A stretch of 64,000 nucleotides of DNA from JASHPR01 sp963808705 (GCA_963808705.1 CAWEHB010000003.1:186001-250000); one strand, 5' to 3'; counted from the first letter of the stretch, positions 24,635 through 34,182 are shown. Numbers and translations: made by a program. The notes: generated from the sequence alone by a model not told the origin.

Positions 24635-24782
24635 CTCGGCTCCCCACGTCTCAGGGCGCCCGTTCGCCGGCCGGTGCTCCCCCGGAACGCATCTGCGCAA
24701 GGCGCCCGATATCGGCTCAACGCTAGCCAGCCGCTCGAAGGTGGACAACTAGTTAGAACTATTCGGTCCCTGGCCTCGTTGC

Positions 24783-25577
24783 TCAGGGTCCGCCCCGGAG
24801 CGGACCCGGCTGGGCTACCGCTCCAGAGCGAGCCGGACCCTCGTCCTCGGTTCCCCTACCACGGGGTTGCTTCCCCGCCCTGCGCTCAGCATTCCCCGCG
24901 ATCCTGATCAGCAGGTATTCGTCGATCAGCTTGGGCGGTGAGGACCCGGGGCGGCCGAGGATCTCCGGGAGATCGCCGACCGGGACTGCGAGTCGCGCGG
25001 CCAGCCCGTCGAGGGCCGCGGCCGACAGCCGCAGCAGCCGGACGTACGCGTCACCGCCGCCCGGCCGCCCGAACGCGAGCCGGATGGCCTCATCCCACGG
25101 CGGGAAGACCTGCGGCCGTACCGCGAACAGCAGCTTCGCGGTGGCCGTGTCGCCGAAGGCCACATCGACATCACGGCCTTTTACGCTCCGGCGCGCGGCG
25201 GGCGTGGCCCGCAGCGCGTCATAGGCCTGCCCGGCCAGAACCCGCCCGGCCTCGCCCAGCCCGGTCAGGGTCTCGTGGTCGCCGGGAAGCCGCGCGCCCC
25301 AGGCGTCCCACCAGGTCCGCAGCGCTGCCGAGGTCCGGGGGGTGTCGGCTCGCCGGAGGTGCCGGCATCCCCAGGCCCGTAGCCAGGTGATCGCCGCAAG
25401 CCGGTGCGCCTCGACCGCGAGATCGACGTGGCCCCCGGTCGCTTCGGCCAGCTTCCGGGACGAGGAGTCGGGCCCCGCCACGGCGCCGAAGCCGGCCAGG
25501 TACCCGGCGATCTCCTCGCGGCTCAGGTTCGCCCGCAGATCATCGAGGAGCGAGGCGCCCGGCGCCACACGCTGCAT
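24783..25577 (-). CDS. Hypothetical helical protein, function unknown
   Basis: 264 residues. Mostly helical, with GDTATAKLLFAVRPQVFPPW, DEAIRLAFGRPGGGDAYVRL and LIDEYLLIRIAGNAERRAGK. The 'KLL..P..FPPWD..I' pattern recurs in an unannotated actinomycete family whose helical core I only vaguely associate with glycosylase-like folds; that is not strong enough to name. The C-terminus is disordered. It is isolated between the toxin cluster and the divergent RNase HI gene. Confidence 0.65.
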   Translation of the reverse strand: MQRVAPGASLLDDLRANLSREEIAGYLAGFGAVAGPDSSSRKLAEATGGHVDLAVEAHRLAAITWLRAWGCRHLRRADTPRTSAALRTWWDAWGARLPGDHETLTGLGEAGRVLAGQAYDALRATPAARRSVKGRDVDVAFGDTATAKLLFAVRPQVFPPWDEAIRLAFGRPGGGDAYVRLLRLSAAALDGLAARLAVPVGDLPEILGRPGSSPPKLIDEYLLIRIAGNAERRAGKQPRGRGTEDEGPARSGAVAQPGPLRGGP

Positions 25578-25651
25578 GGGGCGAAGCTATCCGCCCCCAC
25601 CGACACTATTCGCCCGACATGCCGGCGCTCAGCGGGCGGTAGGTTGCCTGC

Positions 25652-26149
25652 ATGTCAGGCGAGGCGGCCGTCGAGGTCGTGGACATCTACACCGATGGCG
25701 CGTGCAGCGGCAATCCGGGCCCGGGCGGATGGGGCGCCGTGCTGTATTACCGCGGCCACGAGAAGGAGCTCTACGGAGGCGAGCCGGCGAAGACCACCAA
25801 CAACCGCATGGAGCTCATGGCCGCGATCCAGGCGCTGGAGAGCCTGACCCGGGCGGTTCCGGTCCGGCTGCACACCGACAGCACCTACCTCCGGAACGGC
25901 GTCACCAGGTGGCTGCCCGGATGGAAGCGCAATGGCTGGAAGACGGCCGACAAGCGGCCGGTCAAGAACGCGGACCTCTGGCAGCGGCTTGACGCCGCGG
26001 CGGAGCGTCACGACGTGGACTGGCGCTGGGTCAAGGGTCACGCCGGGAACGCGGGTAACGAGCGCGCCGACGTGCTCGCCAACCGCGGCATGGCAGCGGC
26101 CATGCGCGCGCCTGCGGGAGCTAGTCCGCGGCAGGATCCAAGATCATGA
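25652..26149 (+). CDS. rnhA: Ribonuclease HI
   Basis: 165 residues. Removes RNA from RNA:DNA hybrids in the cytoplasm. The DEDD metal site is complete: Asp15 in YTDGACSGNPGPGGWG, Glu54 in NNRMELMAA, Asp76 in HTDSTYLRNG, Asp140 in NERADVLANR, plus the catalytic-loop His130 in KGHAGN. Length and order match the stand-alone bacterial enzyme, with the basic handle WLPGWKRNGWK. No signal peptide. Transcribed alone. Confidence 0.95.
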   Translation: MSGEAAVEVVDIYTDGACSGNPGPGGWGAVLYYRGHEKELYGGEPAKTTNNRMELMAAIQALESLTRAVPVRLHTDSTYLRNGVTRWLPGWKRNGWKTADKRPVKNADLWQRLDAAAERHDVDWRWVKGHAGNAGNERADVLANRGMAAAMRAPAGASPRQDPRS

Positions 26150-26220
26150 CACTGTCCGACCCGGTCAGGCTGGAGCAGATGCTGACCGGCTGACAGCGAA
26201 ATCAGCCGGAAGGACCTGCG

Positions 26221-26628
26221 ATGATGACCGGAGTGAGCGCCAGCACGGCCGGGCCCGGCAGACACTTCGCGGCCAGGATCGCAGCCGGCCTCCTGGCTCT
26301 GGCGGTCGTCGCGGCCATCTGGTACCGGCAGACCTACGACGTGTGGCCAGGCCAGGATGCCTCTGCCCGCGTGCACTGGTGCGGCCGGGACTACGAGAAC
26401 TCCGGCGGCCCCCCGAAGACCTGGCAGCAGGTCACCTCGCAAGAGCGATTGCCGATCCGCCAGGTCGGACATTACCCGCCGCTCGGGCGGCCACGCCAGG
26501 AACTGTTCGCCGCCATCCCTCCGGCGCAGCGGGCCTCGGTCAGTCCGCCGCCGCCCTGCCCGATGACCGTCTACCTCCGCACCGGGCCGGATGACTACCG
26601 GGCCTACAGCCTGCAGGGCGGCCCATGA
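26221..26628 (+). CDS. Small membrane-anchored exported protein, unknown function
   Basis: 135 residues. One hydrophobic helix at about residues 19-35 (ARIAAGLLALAVVAAIWYRQ) with a short N-terminus, then an exposed domain with two Cys (HWCGRDYENSGG and SPPPPCPMTVYL), which may form a disulfide outside the cell. The rest is Pro-rich with an aromatic strand (RTGPDDYRAYSLQGG). It lies downstream of RNase HI with about 70 bases between. No family is recognised. Confidence 0.65.
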   Translation: MMTGVSASTAGPGRHFAARIAAGLLALAVVAAIWYRQTYDVWPGQDASARVHWCGRDYENSGGPPKTWQQVTSQERLPIRQVGHYPPLGRPRQELFAAIPPAQRASVSPPPPCPMTVYLRTGPDDYRAYSLQGGP

Positions 26629-26679
26629 CCAAGGCTTGACTGGGCGGCGGCCACGGCCGGGCCTGTCGCGCGCGTGGCC

Positions 26680-27033
26680 AGCCGCGGAGGAACCCGAGGA
26701 CGGCGGCGGTGAACTCGGCCGGGCGCGCGACCGTCCCGCCCATGGAATGGCCCAGCAGGTTGACCCGGTCCAGGCCCAACTGGTCCAGGACGCCCAGAAC
26801 GTCGTCCCGCATGAGCTCGAACGAATAGGCTCCCGGCCGGTCGCTCAGCCCGTGCCCACGTTGGTCGATAGCCAAGACCCGGAAGTGCCGGGCGAACTCC
26901 GCGCCTACGACGTCCCAGGTGCTAGCGTCGTCGCCCAGCCCGTGCAGCAGCACCAGCGCCGGAGCATCCGCGGCACCGCTGACATGGCAACCAGCCGGAC
27001 CCCGTCCACCGTGACCTGCAGGCGCTCGCTCAC
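26680..27033 (-). pseudogene. Collapsed alpha/beta-hydrolase gene
   Basis: GTG 27033 opens a normal hydrolase N-terminus (VSERLQVTVDGVRL). The sequence then continues in another frame with GCHVSGAADAPALVLLHGLG, IDQRGHGLSD and the nucleophile elbow LLGHSMGGTVA. The next residues, RPAEFTAAVLGFLRG, are the usual C-terminus of such enzymes, so the cap domain and the acid and His residues are missing. Thus there is one frameshift near 27000 and one internal deletion near 26760. Confidence 0.75.
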
Positions 27034-27100
27034 CCCGCGAGGCTACCCAGTTCATGCGGATCCATAGAGGTTCGTCCATCAGGCTGCGGCATTACTCTGA

Positions 27101-28075
27101 TCAGGCGATGAAGATGTTCAGCCGGTGCCAGTTGAGGTACTTGCAGGCTGGCGCTTGGGCGCCGGCTGGCAGCAACAGCGCATCCTGGAGCGGCGGCCGC
27201 CCGTAATATTGCCTGGCCAGTGAATCGGTTCTGGTGGCTTCAGCCAGCGAGCGCGCGACGTGGATGCGCAGCCCGCCATTGACGGTGAGCAGGCCGGTGT
27301 CGAAGGCCACGTCGTGTGCCGGGCAGGCCGCCAGGCCGTTGCGCGGGTCCAGGCGCTCGTTGGGCGTGCTGTCCTTCCATGGCTTGATATGGCCGGCGAG
27401 CAGCATCCGCTTACCGCCGAAGGCCGCGGGCCGCAGCCCGCAGAACACGCACCGGCTGCCGCAGTTGGCCAGCACCTGCTGCGCGAACACATGCTGGCCG
27501 ACCCGAGCCGCCGCCAGCAGGATCCGCTCGGTTTCCCGCGGGGACCAGCCGGTCCCGCCAGCATCGCGAGCAATCTGTTCCTGCAGTCCCTCCTCAAGAA
27601 CGGAGATGTCCAGCTCTTCTTGGCCCAACAGGGTCAGTTCGCCGCCGTACTCGAGGCCGAGGAAGTCCGGTAGCCGCGTCGGCTCAATGCCTTCGGCGCG
27701 GGCAGCCTGTAGCAATACGCGGTAGATGTCGGCGAAGCGGGCCGAGTTGTCGCGGAGTATGGCGCCCGCTAGGGCGTCCCATCGCGCGCCGTGGGACCGC
27801 GAACCATCTAGGTTGGCCATCTTGGCCAGCACGCTGGACGGTGGCCGGGAGAACAGCCGGGCCAGAGACGGGACCGGCTCGGGCGCCTGATGTGCGGTGG
27901 ATCCGCCGAAGTGCCGGTGATTAACCAGAAAGGACGCGGCCAGGCACAACAGCGTCTCCACCGGCAGGAAAGCTACTTGCCTGCCCCGCGGAACGGGGCG
28001 GCGTGCTAGCAGTAGCCGGAACTGCTCCCGCGCCTGGCTAGCTGTCAGTTCCAGATAATCCGCTAGATCCGCCAT
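27101..28075 (-). CDS. HNH endonuclease
   Basis: 324 residues. The N-terminal 190 residues are helical and probably bind DNA or recognise the target. The C-terminal HNH nuclease has two Cys pairs, SRCVFCGLRP (Cys209/212) and AACPAHDVAFDTGL (Cys251, His254), around the LLAGHIKPWKDSTP motif, with Asn246 in DPRNGL. Both halves of the zinc site and the His-Asn pair are intact. It lies between two decayed genes and the HIT-PLD-helicase gene, which fits a small defence or restriction region. No methylase gene was seen. Confidence 0.88.
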   Translation of the reverse strand: MADLADYLELTASQAREQFRLLLARRPVPRGRQVAFLPVETLLCLAASFLVNHRHFGGSTAHQAPEPVPSLARLFSRPPSSVLAKMANLDGSRSHGARWDALAGAILRDNSARFADIYRVLLQAARAEGIEPTRLPDFLGLEYGGELTLLGQEELDISVLEEGLQEQIARDAGGTGWSPRETERILLAAARVGQHVFAQQVLANCGSRCVFCGLRPAAFGGKRMLLAGHIKPWKDSTPNERLDPRNGLAACPAHDVAFDTGLLTVNGGLRIHVARSLAEATRTDSLARQYYGRPPLQDALLLPAGAQAPACKYLNWHRLNIFIA

Positions 28076-28160
28076 GTATAGAGGCTAGTCCCGGCAGGCA
28101 TGAACAATAAGCCCATCCGATACCGCACCATGAACGGCGGAATGGAGGCAGGATACGGCT

Positions 28161-28566
28161 GTGCAGGGTTTCGTCGCCGTTACCGATGGTGATTGGTACC
28201 GTTTTCTCGCTGTCCGACCAGATTTGGGTGAAGTCAACTTCTGGCGTCCGGGTGGGAGCCGAGGGTTCCATTCGGCCCGTCCTGCAGGCAGCTCACATCA
28301 GGCCGGTAGCCGCCGGGGGTGAGCACCGTATCGACAACGGCCTACTGCTGAGATCGGACGTCCACACCATGTTCGACCGCGGCTACCTCGGTGTCGACCC
28401 TCATTACCGGCTCCGGGTCAGCCCGAGGCTGCGCGACGAGTTCGGAAATGGTGAGCACTTCTATGCGAGGGTCGGGGAGGTGATCACTCTGCCCAAGCGG
28501 CGGGCCGACCGTCCACAGCGTGAGTTTCTGCAGTGGCACATGGATCAGGTGTTTCGTGCCTCCTGA
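28161..28566 (+). pseudogene. HNH endonuclease gene with the middle deleted
   Basis: GTG 28161 (GGAGG at 28144-28148) starts a frame reading VQGFVAVTDGDWYRFLAVRP, the opening of an actinomycete HNH family. Around 28264-28275 the coding sense moves to another frame, where the C-terminus reads RPVLQAAHIRPVAAGGEHR, then the DNG-LLLRSDVH turn with HTMFDRGYLG. The CxxC knuckle and roughly 150 central residues that complete relatives have are gone. Both ends remain; no function is expected. Confidence 0.78.
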
Positions 28567-28677
28567 TCCGGATTCCGCTGCCTGGCCTCGGGCCGCAGGT
28601 TCAACCGCAGCCAGGAAGGGACCCACTAGGCACTGAGTTCCCTGCCGGTGCTCCACAACCTCAACCCATAGACCGAT

Positions 28678-31600
28678 ATGGAAGCCAAGATGCCCAACGG
28701 TGACTCGCCATTCCTGGCGGTCCCGGCTTCGGAGTGGCTCGCAGCGAACCACTCTGCGTTCGTCATTGCCGATCGCTTCCCGGTCAGCCCGGGACATGCC
28801 CTCGTGGTGCCGCGACGTGTAGTCGCTACCTGGTGGGAGACTACTAACGACGAGCGGGCCGACATCCTGGCCCTCGTCGACGAGGTCAAGCGTCAGCTCG
28901 ACGCCGAAATGCAGCCCGACGGTTATAACGTTGGGTTCAACGCCGGTGCGGCCGCCGGGCAAACGGTCGGGCACCTGCATATCCACGTCATCCCGCGTTA
29001 CCGCGGTGATGTGCCGGACCCTCGCGGTGGTGTCCGGCATGTCGTGTCGGGCAAGGGCAACTACCTGCAGCCCGCGACGGAACCGTATGCACTGGTTGAC
29101 GGGCAGGATCGGTTGCTGCGCGATGACTTGTTGAGGTGTCTGCGCGATCCGCGGTTCGACCATGTGGACCTGTTGGTCAGTTTCGTCATGAAGTCGGGAC
29201 TCGAGCAGGTGTACGGCGGCCTGGTGGATGCCCTGGACCGTGGTACCAAGGCCAGGGTGCTGACCACGGACTACCTCACTGTCACCGACGCCGACGCCCT
29301 AGCCTGGTTGCTCGACTTGGCCGAGGTGCGGCCCGAGGTGATTGCCACACGGGTTTTCCACGATCCGGCGACGAGTTTCCATCCGAAGGCCTACCTGTTC
29401 TGGTCCGCCGAGAGCGCGGCCGCGGCGGCATTCGTAGGCAGCAACAACCTCAGCGCATCGGGTATCGCGGGCGGCATCGAGTGGGCCATCGGCGCCGACC
29501 AGGCCGCGCCCCTGCTCACCGCCTTCGACCGGCTCTGGTCCGACCCACGCAGCCGCCCGCTTACACACGGCCTGCTAGCGGATTACCGTCGACGCTGGCA
29601 GCCGTCCACGCACGCCGCGGGCGTGGTGTCGGAACCGGCGGCGGTGCCACCCGCCCCGCGGCCGGTGCAGCGGGAGGCGCTAGCGGCCTTGGAGCAGACC
29701 CGGCTGCAGGGCTTCCACCGCGGCCTGGTGGTGATGGCGACCGGCCTCGGCAAGACGTGGCTCGCCGCGTTCGACACCGCGCGGCCGCTGTTTCGCCGTG
29801 TGCTGTTCGTCGCTCACCGCGAGGAGATTTTGCGCCAGTCTCTTGACGTGTTCCGCCGTGTCCAGCCGGATGCGGACCTTGGTCTATACCACGGCGGGGA
29901 GAAACAGCCGGAGGCCCGCGTGCTGTTCGCCGGCATCCAGACGCTCGCCGCAAATCTGCACCGGTTTGCACCGGAGCGGTTCGACTACGTCGTGATCGAT
30001 GAGTTCCATCACGCCGCCGCCCGCAGCTACCGCCGAGTGATCGATCACTTTCAGCCGGGATTCCTGCTCGGGCTCACCGCGACCCCCAACCGCATGGACG
30101 GCGCCGACCTGCTCGCGCTGTGCTCGGACAACCTGGTCTACGAATGCCCGCTCACCCAGGGCATCGAGCGCGGCGACCTCAGCCCGTTTCGGTACTTCGG
30201 GATCGCCGACGACGTCGACTATGCGCCGATCCCCTGGCGCGGTGGCCGGTTCGACCCAGCGGCGCTGACCGACGCCGTCGAGACGCAGGAACGAGCCCAG
30301 CACGCTCTTGATATTTGGCGCGACAACGGCGGTGGCCGCGCTCTCGCTTTCTGTGTCACCGTTAGCCACGCCGACTTCATGGCCGAGTTCTTCCGCCGCA
30401 ACGGGGTCGCCGCGGCCGCCGTGCACAGCGGCGCCACCAGCGCGCCGCGCGTCGGCTCGGTGGAGCAGCTGCGCGCCGGTGAACTGCAGGTCATCTGCAC
30501 GGTCGACGTGTTCAACGAAGGCCTCGACGTGCCGGAGGTCGACACGGTCCTGATGCTGCGCCCGACCGAGTCCCCCGTGGTGTTCCTCCAACAACTGGGC
30601 CGTGGCCTGCGCCGCAGCGAGAGCAAGGACGTACTGACCGCGATCGACTTCATCGGCAACCACCGCAGCTTCCTCATCAAGCCACGGACCCTGCTCGCCC
30701 TCGGCACGGGGCGCCAGGCCGGTACCGACAAGGTGCTGCATGCCATGCGGACCGGCGACTTCGGCCTGCCAGCAGGCTGCTCGGCCACCTACGACGTCAA
30801 GCTCGTGGACGTCCTGCGCGAGCTCACGCGGGTCGGCGCCAGGTCGGCGCTCGAAGAATACTGCCGGTCCTACGCCGACGAGCGTGGCCACCGGCCCAGC
30901 GCCGCCCAAGCCTACGAAGCCGGGTACAACCCCGCATCAGCCCGTAGCAGACACGGCCACTGGTTCGCCTTCCTCGACGACCTGAACCTCCTGGCCGAGC
31001 AGGAGCGCCAGGTAGTACGACGCCACGCCGACGTGCTCACCAGCATCGAGAAGGAGCCGATTACCAAGTCATACAAACTCGTGACTCTCCAGGCACTGCT
31101 CCAGATAAACGCGCTGCGCACCGGCGCGGATGTCGCCGAGATCGCCTGGACCGCACACCGGATCGTCACCGGCGACCCACGCCTGCTGGCCGACACCAGG
31201 TCGGCGGAGATGCCCGACCCGGCATCCGTGGACGCCGACACCTGGCGCGACTACTGGCTGAACTGGCCGCTATCAGCCTGGGCCGGCCAGTTGCGGGGTG
31301 CCTCGGCCGGCTGGTTCCGTATCGACGGCCGCCGGTTCGTCCCGGCATTCCAGGTCGCCACCGATGTGGGCGAAACGTTCGACGCCATGGTCCAAGAGCT
31401 CGTTGACTACCGGCTCGCCCGATATCTCTTCACCAAGGGCAGCCGGATACAGACGGCCGCCCGGCTCAAGGTGATACAGGCCCATGGCCGACCGATCCTC
31501 ATGCTCGACCGTGATCGCAACCCCTCATTGCCGGAAGGAGAGACGCCGTTCATCGCCGACGGCGTCGTCTACACCGGCAACTTCGCCAAGATCGCTTTGA

Positions 31601-31779
31601 ACGTTGCCCACCGTGCGGGGCAGTCACATAACGTCCTGGCCGACTTGCTGCGGACTTGGTTCGGCGCCGACGCCGGTCAGCCCGGCACTGCGCAGCACGT
31701 CGAGCTGCTGCCCGGTGAGCCGCACTGGCAGATGCGGCCCGCATCCCCGGTCGCCATCCGTGGCGAGTCTGCTGGGTAG
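28678..31779 (+). CDS. HIT-PLD-SF2 helicase fusion protein, probable defence protein
   Basis: 1033 residues, or 1029 from the better placed ATG 28690. Order: a HIT domain with GHLHIHV at 98-104, which hydrolyses nucleotide phosphoanhydrides in known HIT proteins; a PLD-type nuclease domain with His235 and Lys237 of SFHPKAYLF and GSNNLSASG; an SF2 helicase with Walker A MATGLGKT near 353-360, DEFHH at 441, LTATPNR near 466, and motif VI QQLGRGLRRS; then an unassigned C-terminal region that recalls DUF3427-like helicase tails. Restriction-like helicases with PLD nucleases occur in phage-defence loci. It sits next to HNH genes. No partner gene is needed to explain the domains. Confidence 0.85.
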   Translation: MEAKMPNGDSPFLAVPASEWLAANHSAFVIADRFPVSPGHALVVPRRVVATWWETTNDERADILALVDEVKRQLDAEMQPDGYNVGFNAGAAAGQTVGHLHIHVIPRYRGDVPDPRGGVRHVVSGKGNYLQPATEPYALVDGQDRLLRDDLLRCLRDPRFDHVDLLVSFVMKSGLEQVYGGLVDALDRGTKARVLTTDYLTVTDADALAWLLDLAEVRPEVIATRVFHDPATSFHPKAYLFWSAESAAAAAFVGSNNLSASGIAGGIEWAIGADQAAPLLTAFDRLWSDPRSRPLTHGLLADYRRRWQPSTHAAGVVSEPAAVPPAPRPVQREALAALEQTRLQGFHRGLVVMATGLGKTWLAAFDTARPLFRRVLFVAHREEILRQSLDVFRRVQPDADLGLYHGGEKQPEARVLFAGIQTLAANLHRFAPERFDYVVIDEFHHAAARSYRRVIDHFQPGFLLGLTATPNRMDGADLLALCSDNLVYECPLTQGIERGDLSPFRYFGIADDVDYAPIPWRGGRFDPAALTDAVETQERAQHALDIWRDNGGGRALAFCVTVSHADFMAEFFRRNGVAAAAVHSGATSAPRVGSVEQLRAGELQVICTVDVFNEGLDVPEVDTVLMLRPTESPVVFLQQLGRGLRRSESKDVLTAIDFIGNHRSFLIKPRTLLALGTGRQAGTDKVLHAMRTGDFGLPAGCSATYDVKLVDVLRELTRVGARSALEEYCRSYADERGHRPSAAQAYEAGYNPASARSRHGHWFAFLDDLNLLAEQERQVVRRHADVLTSIEKEPITKSYKLVTLQALLQINALRTGADVAEIAWTAHRIVTGDPRLLADTRSAEMPDPASVDADTWRDYWLNWPLSAWAGQLRGASAGWFRIDGRRFVPAFQVATDVGETFDAMVQELVDYRLARYLFTKGSRIQTAARLKVIQAHGRPILMLDRDRNPSLPEGETPFIADGVVYTGNFAKIALNVAHRAGQSHNVLADLLRTWFGADAGQPGTAQHVELLPGEPHWQMRPASPVAIRGESAG

Positions 31780-31921
31780 GTCAGCTAGAGGGCCCGGCGG
31801 CAAGCTGAGCAGAGGCGGGGTCGCTCCGCGGAACATGGCAGAGGCCGCCCGCGGATGACGGTTGACAGCCAACGGGCCGCCCTGTGATGGCTGTAATCTT
31901 CGGAACCGCAGCTGATCTGCG

Positions 31922-32179
31922 CTAGCGTGCCTTCTCGGCTACGTAGGTGCCTCGCTGCGGGACCGTGTAGACAAGGCCCTCGCTGCGCAGTAGCTCTACC
32001 GCCTTCCTGGCAGTGCCGCGGGAGATGCCGTACCGCTGCTGCAGGTAGCTCTCGGACGGCAGGGGAGAGCGCGGTGCCAGTTCCCGGCGCTCGATCTGGC
32101 CTCGGATGATCGCGGCCAGCTGCTGGTAGACCGGGACCGGGTCGTGGTGGTCTACCTCACCCTCTGTCACGTCAGTCAC
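31922..32179 (-). CDS. Short GntR-type winged-helix protein
   Basis: 85 residues, only the winged-helix domain: QQLAAIIRGQIERRELAPRS, PSESYLQQRYGISRGTARKA and VYTVPQRGTYVAE. No ligand domain follows. Short GntR proteins of this sort often regulate neighbouring genes on actinomycete mobile elements. Its start, GTG 32179, faces the methyltransferase gene, and AACGTT palindromes lie between them. Confidence 0.88.
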   Translation of the reverse strand: MTDVTEGEVDHHDPVPVYQQLAAIIRGQIERRELAPRSPLPSESYLQQRYGISRGTARKAVELLRSEGLVYTVPQRGTYVAEKAR

Positions 32180-32194
32180 GCTACGTGACGAATA

Positions 32195-32249
32195 AACGTT
32201 CAGGACACTCGGGTTCGTTCGTAACGTTCATAGACGTACAGAACGTTCG
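32195..32249. promoter_or_regulatory. Three AACGTTC repeats between divergent GntR and methyltransferase genes
   Basis: AACGTTCA at 32195-32202 and 32223-32230, and AACGTTCG at 32242-32249; each contains the palindrome AACGTT. The patch is the promoter region of both genes, so they are likely GntR operators, an assignment from position. Confidence 0.6.
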
Positions 32250-32266
32250 TCTGTAGAGTCAGCGGC

Positions 32267-33091
32267 ATGAGCGCCGGTTTCAATCCCTGTGTCGCGCATC
32301 CGGCCCGGGTCTATAACGCCTGGTTGGGCGGGAAGGATCACTACGCGGCTGACCGGGAGGTCGCGGCTCGGGTGATCAGCCAGCGCCCCGAGGTCGTCGG
32401 CGCGGCGCTGGCCAACCGCCAGTTCCTCGGCCGCGTGGTGCGCTACCTGGCCCGGTGCCAGGGCATCCGCCAGTTCATCGACATCGGCACGGGCCTGCCC
32501 GCGCGCGGCAACACCCACGAGGTCGCCCAGCAGGCCGACGTCTGGTCGCGGGTCGTGTACGTCGACAACGACCCGCTGGTCATGTCGCACGCCCGCGCCC
32601 TGCTGACCAGCACCGACGAGGGCTGCTGTGACTACGTGCAGGCCGACCTGCGGGACACCGAGGCCATCCTGCGGGAAGCGCGGCGGACGCTGGACTTCGG
32701 CCAGCCGGTCGCCGTGCTGTTGCTGGCGGTGCTCCACTTCATCCCCGACGCGGACGGCCCGGCCGGGATCGTAGCCGCGCTGACCGAGACCCTCGCGCCG
32801 GGCAGTTGCGTGGCCGTCTCGCACCTGACCGCCGACTTCGCGCCCGACGCGGTCGGCGGGGGAGTAAGGGCCTACAACGCGCTGGTGCCCACGTCGGTCT
32901 TCCCGCGCAGCCACGCCCAGGTCACCGGCCTGTTCGCCGGGCTGCCGCTGGTCGCGCCGGGCGTCGTCCCGGTCACCGGCTGGCGGCCCGACCAGGCAGG
33001 CGCCGCGGACCAGGCCGCCGACCTGTACGGCGGGGTCGCCCGCACCTCGGCCAGCCGGTGGCGGCCGCGGCGGGAGGCGGGCGTGGCGTAA
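32267..33091 (+). CDS. DUF574-type SAM-dependent methyltransferase
   Basis: 274 residues. ARVYNAWLGGKDHYAADREV is the family's hallmark N-terminal block. The Rossmann SAM site reads FIDIGTGLPARGNTHE, then YVDNDPLVMSHARALL and DYVQADLRD. This large actinomycete family is usually single-domain and of unknown substrate. It is divergent from the GntR gene with shared AACGTT repeats, suggesting it is the regulated target. A second, collapsed member of the family is at 51221-51495. Confidence 0.87.
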   Translation: MSAGFNPCVAHPARVYNAWLGGKDHYAADREVAARVISQRPEVVGAALANRQFLGRVVRYLARCQGIRQFIDIGTGLPARGNTHEVAQQADVWSRVVYVDNDPLVMSHARALLTSTDEGCCDYVQADLRDTEAILREARRTLDFGQPVAVLLLAVLHFIPDADGPAGIVAALTETLAPGSCVAVSHLTADFAPDAVGGGVRAYNALVPTSVFPRSHAQVTGLFAGLPLVAPGVVPVTGWRPDQAGAADQAADLYGGVARTSASRWRPRREAGVA

Positions 33092-33228
33092 AAGAAAGCT
33101 CTCTGGCTGGCCTTCGGCGCGCTGGAAGTGCCAGATGATCGCGGCCGGGGCCGCCTCGTAGGCGGCGTCCGCCGCGGCCGGGCACCACTGCCGCGCCAGC
33201 GGCCCGCCCGCCCGGGGATAATGAGGAG

Positions 33229-34101
33229 ATGGAAGGCCACGGCGCCGCGGATCGCGTTAGGGCCCGTATCGGCGCGGCGATCTTCGAGCGGGTGGCCGGG
33301 CCGCAGGGTCCGGCGCGCCGCCGGCAGATCCAGGCCGAGGGCGAGCGCATGTTCGCCGAGGACCGCCCCATCCGCCGCGTGCACGGGGATTCCTCGATGT
33401 TCATCGGCGGGATCCGGGCCCTGCTGCTGCAGTCGCTGCACCCGCTGGCCATGGCGGCCGTGGCCGGGCACTCGGGTTACCGCGGCGACCCGTGGGGGCG
33501 GCTGCAGCGGACCAGCTACTTCCTGGCCGTCACGACGTTCGGCCGGGTCGGCGACGCGCAGGAGGCGATCGGCCGGGTCCGGGCGATCCACCAGCGGGTC
33601 ACCGGCACCGCGCCCGACGGGCGGCCGTACGCGGCCTCGGACCCGCACCTGCTGACCTGGGTGCACATCGCCGAGGCAGACAGCTTCCTGCGCGCCCACT
33701 CCCGCTTCGGCGCCCACCCTCTCGACCAGCCCGAACGCGACGGTTACGTCGCCGACCTGGCCCGCATCGGCGCCGCCCTCGGCGTGCCCGAACCGCCGCG
33801 CACCGAAGCCGAGCTCGCCGAGAGGATCGCCCAGTACCGGCCCGAACTGGCCGCCACCGCCCAGGCCCGGGAAGCCGCCCGGTTCCTGCTGCTCAACCCC
33901 CCGCTCCCGGTCATCGCCCGGCCGCCGTATGGCGTGCTGGCCGCGGCGGCGGTATCGCTCCTGCCCGGGTGGGCCCGCCGGCCTCTCCGCCTGCCTCGCC
34001 TGCCGGTGGCCGAGGCCGCCGTGGTCCGCCCGGCCGGGCACGCCCTGGTTCACGCCATCCGCTGGGCCACCACGGCGCCACCCGCGACCCCCGCCGCGTA
34101 G
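33229..34101 (+). CDS. DUF2236 (MpaB-like) oxygenase-family protein
   Basis: 290 residues. The signature pieces are all here: IRRVHGDSSMFIGGIRALLL, QSLHPLAMAAVAGHSGYRGD, GRLQRTSYFLAVTTFG and LLTWVHIAEADSFLRAH, the conserved His residues that coordinate haem-like iron in the latex-clearing and MpaB group. The helical fold is typical and the protein is cytoplasmic. The natural substrate of the bacterial proteins is mostly unknown. It begins 137 bases after the methyltransferase and may be in the same unit. Confidence 0.87.
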   Translation: MEGHGAADRVRARIGAAIFERVAGPQGPARRRQIQAEGERMFAEDRPIRRVHGDSSMFIGGIRALLLQSLHPLAMAAVAGHSGYRGDPWGRLQRTSYFLAVTTFGRVGDAQEAIGRVRAIHQRVTGTAPDGRPYAASDPHLLTWVHIAEADSFLRAHSRFGAHPLDQPERDGYVADLARIGAALGVPEPPRTEAELAERIAQYRPELAATAQAREAARFLLLNPPLPVIARPPYGVLAAAAVSLLPGWARRPLRLPRLPVAEAAVVRPAGHALVHAIRWATTAPPATPAA

Positions 34102-34182
34102 CCCCCGAACGGTGGCTGGCTGCCGACACCAACACCGGCGCCTCCGCGACTGAACGGAGCGACCTCGCGGCACGCGGGCCGC

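Noticed and set aside
24783..25577. Calling this protein a DNA glycosylase
   Set aside because: Only a faint helical resemblance; no catalytic Asp/Lys arrangement could be placed.
33092..33228. Short minus-strand frame with a weakly gene-like ending
   Set aside because: Too short and no family resemblance.
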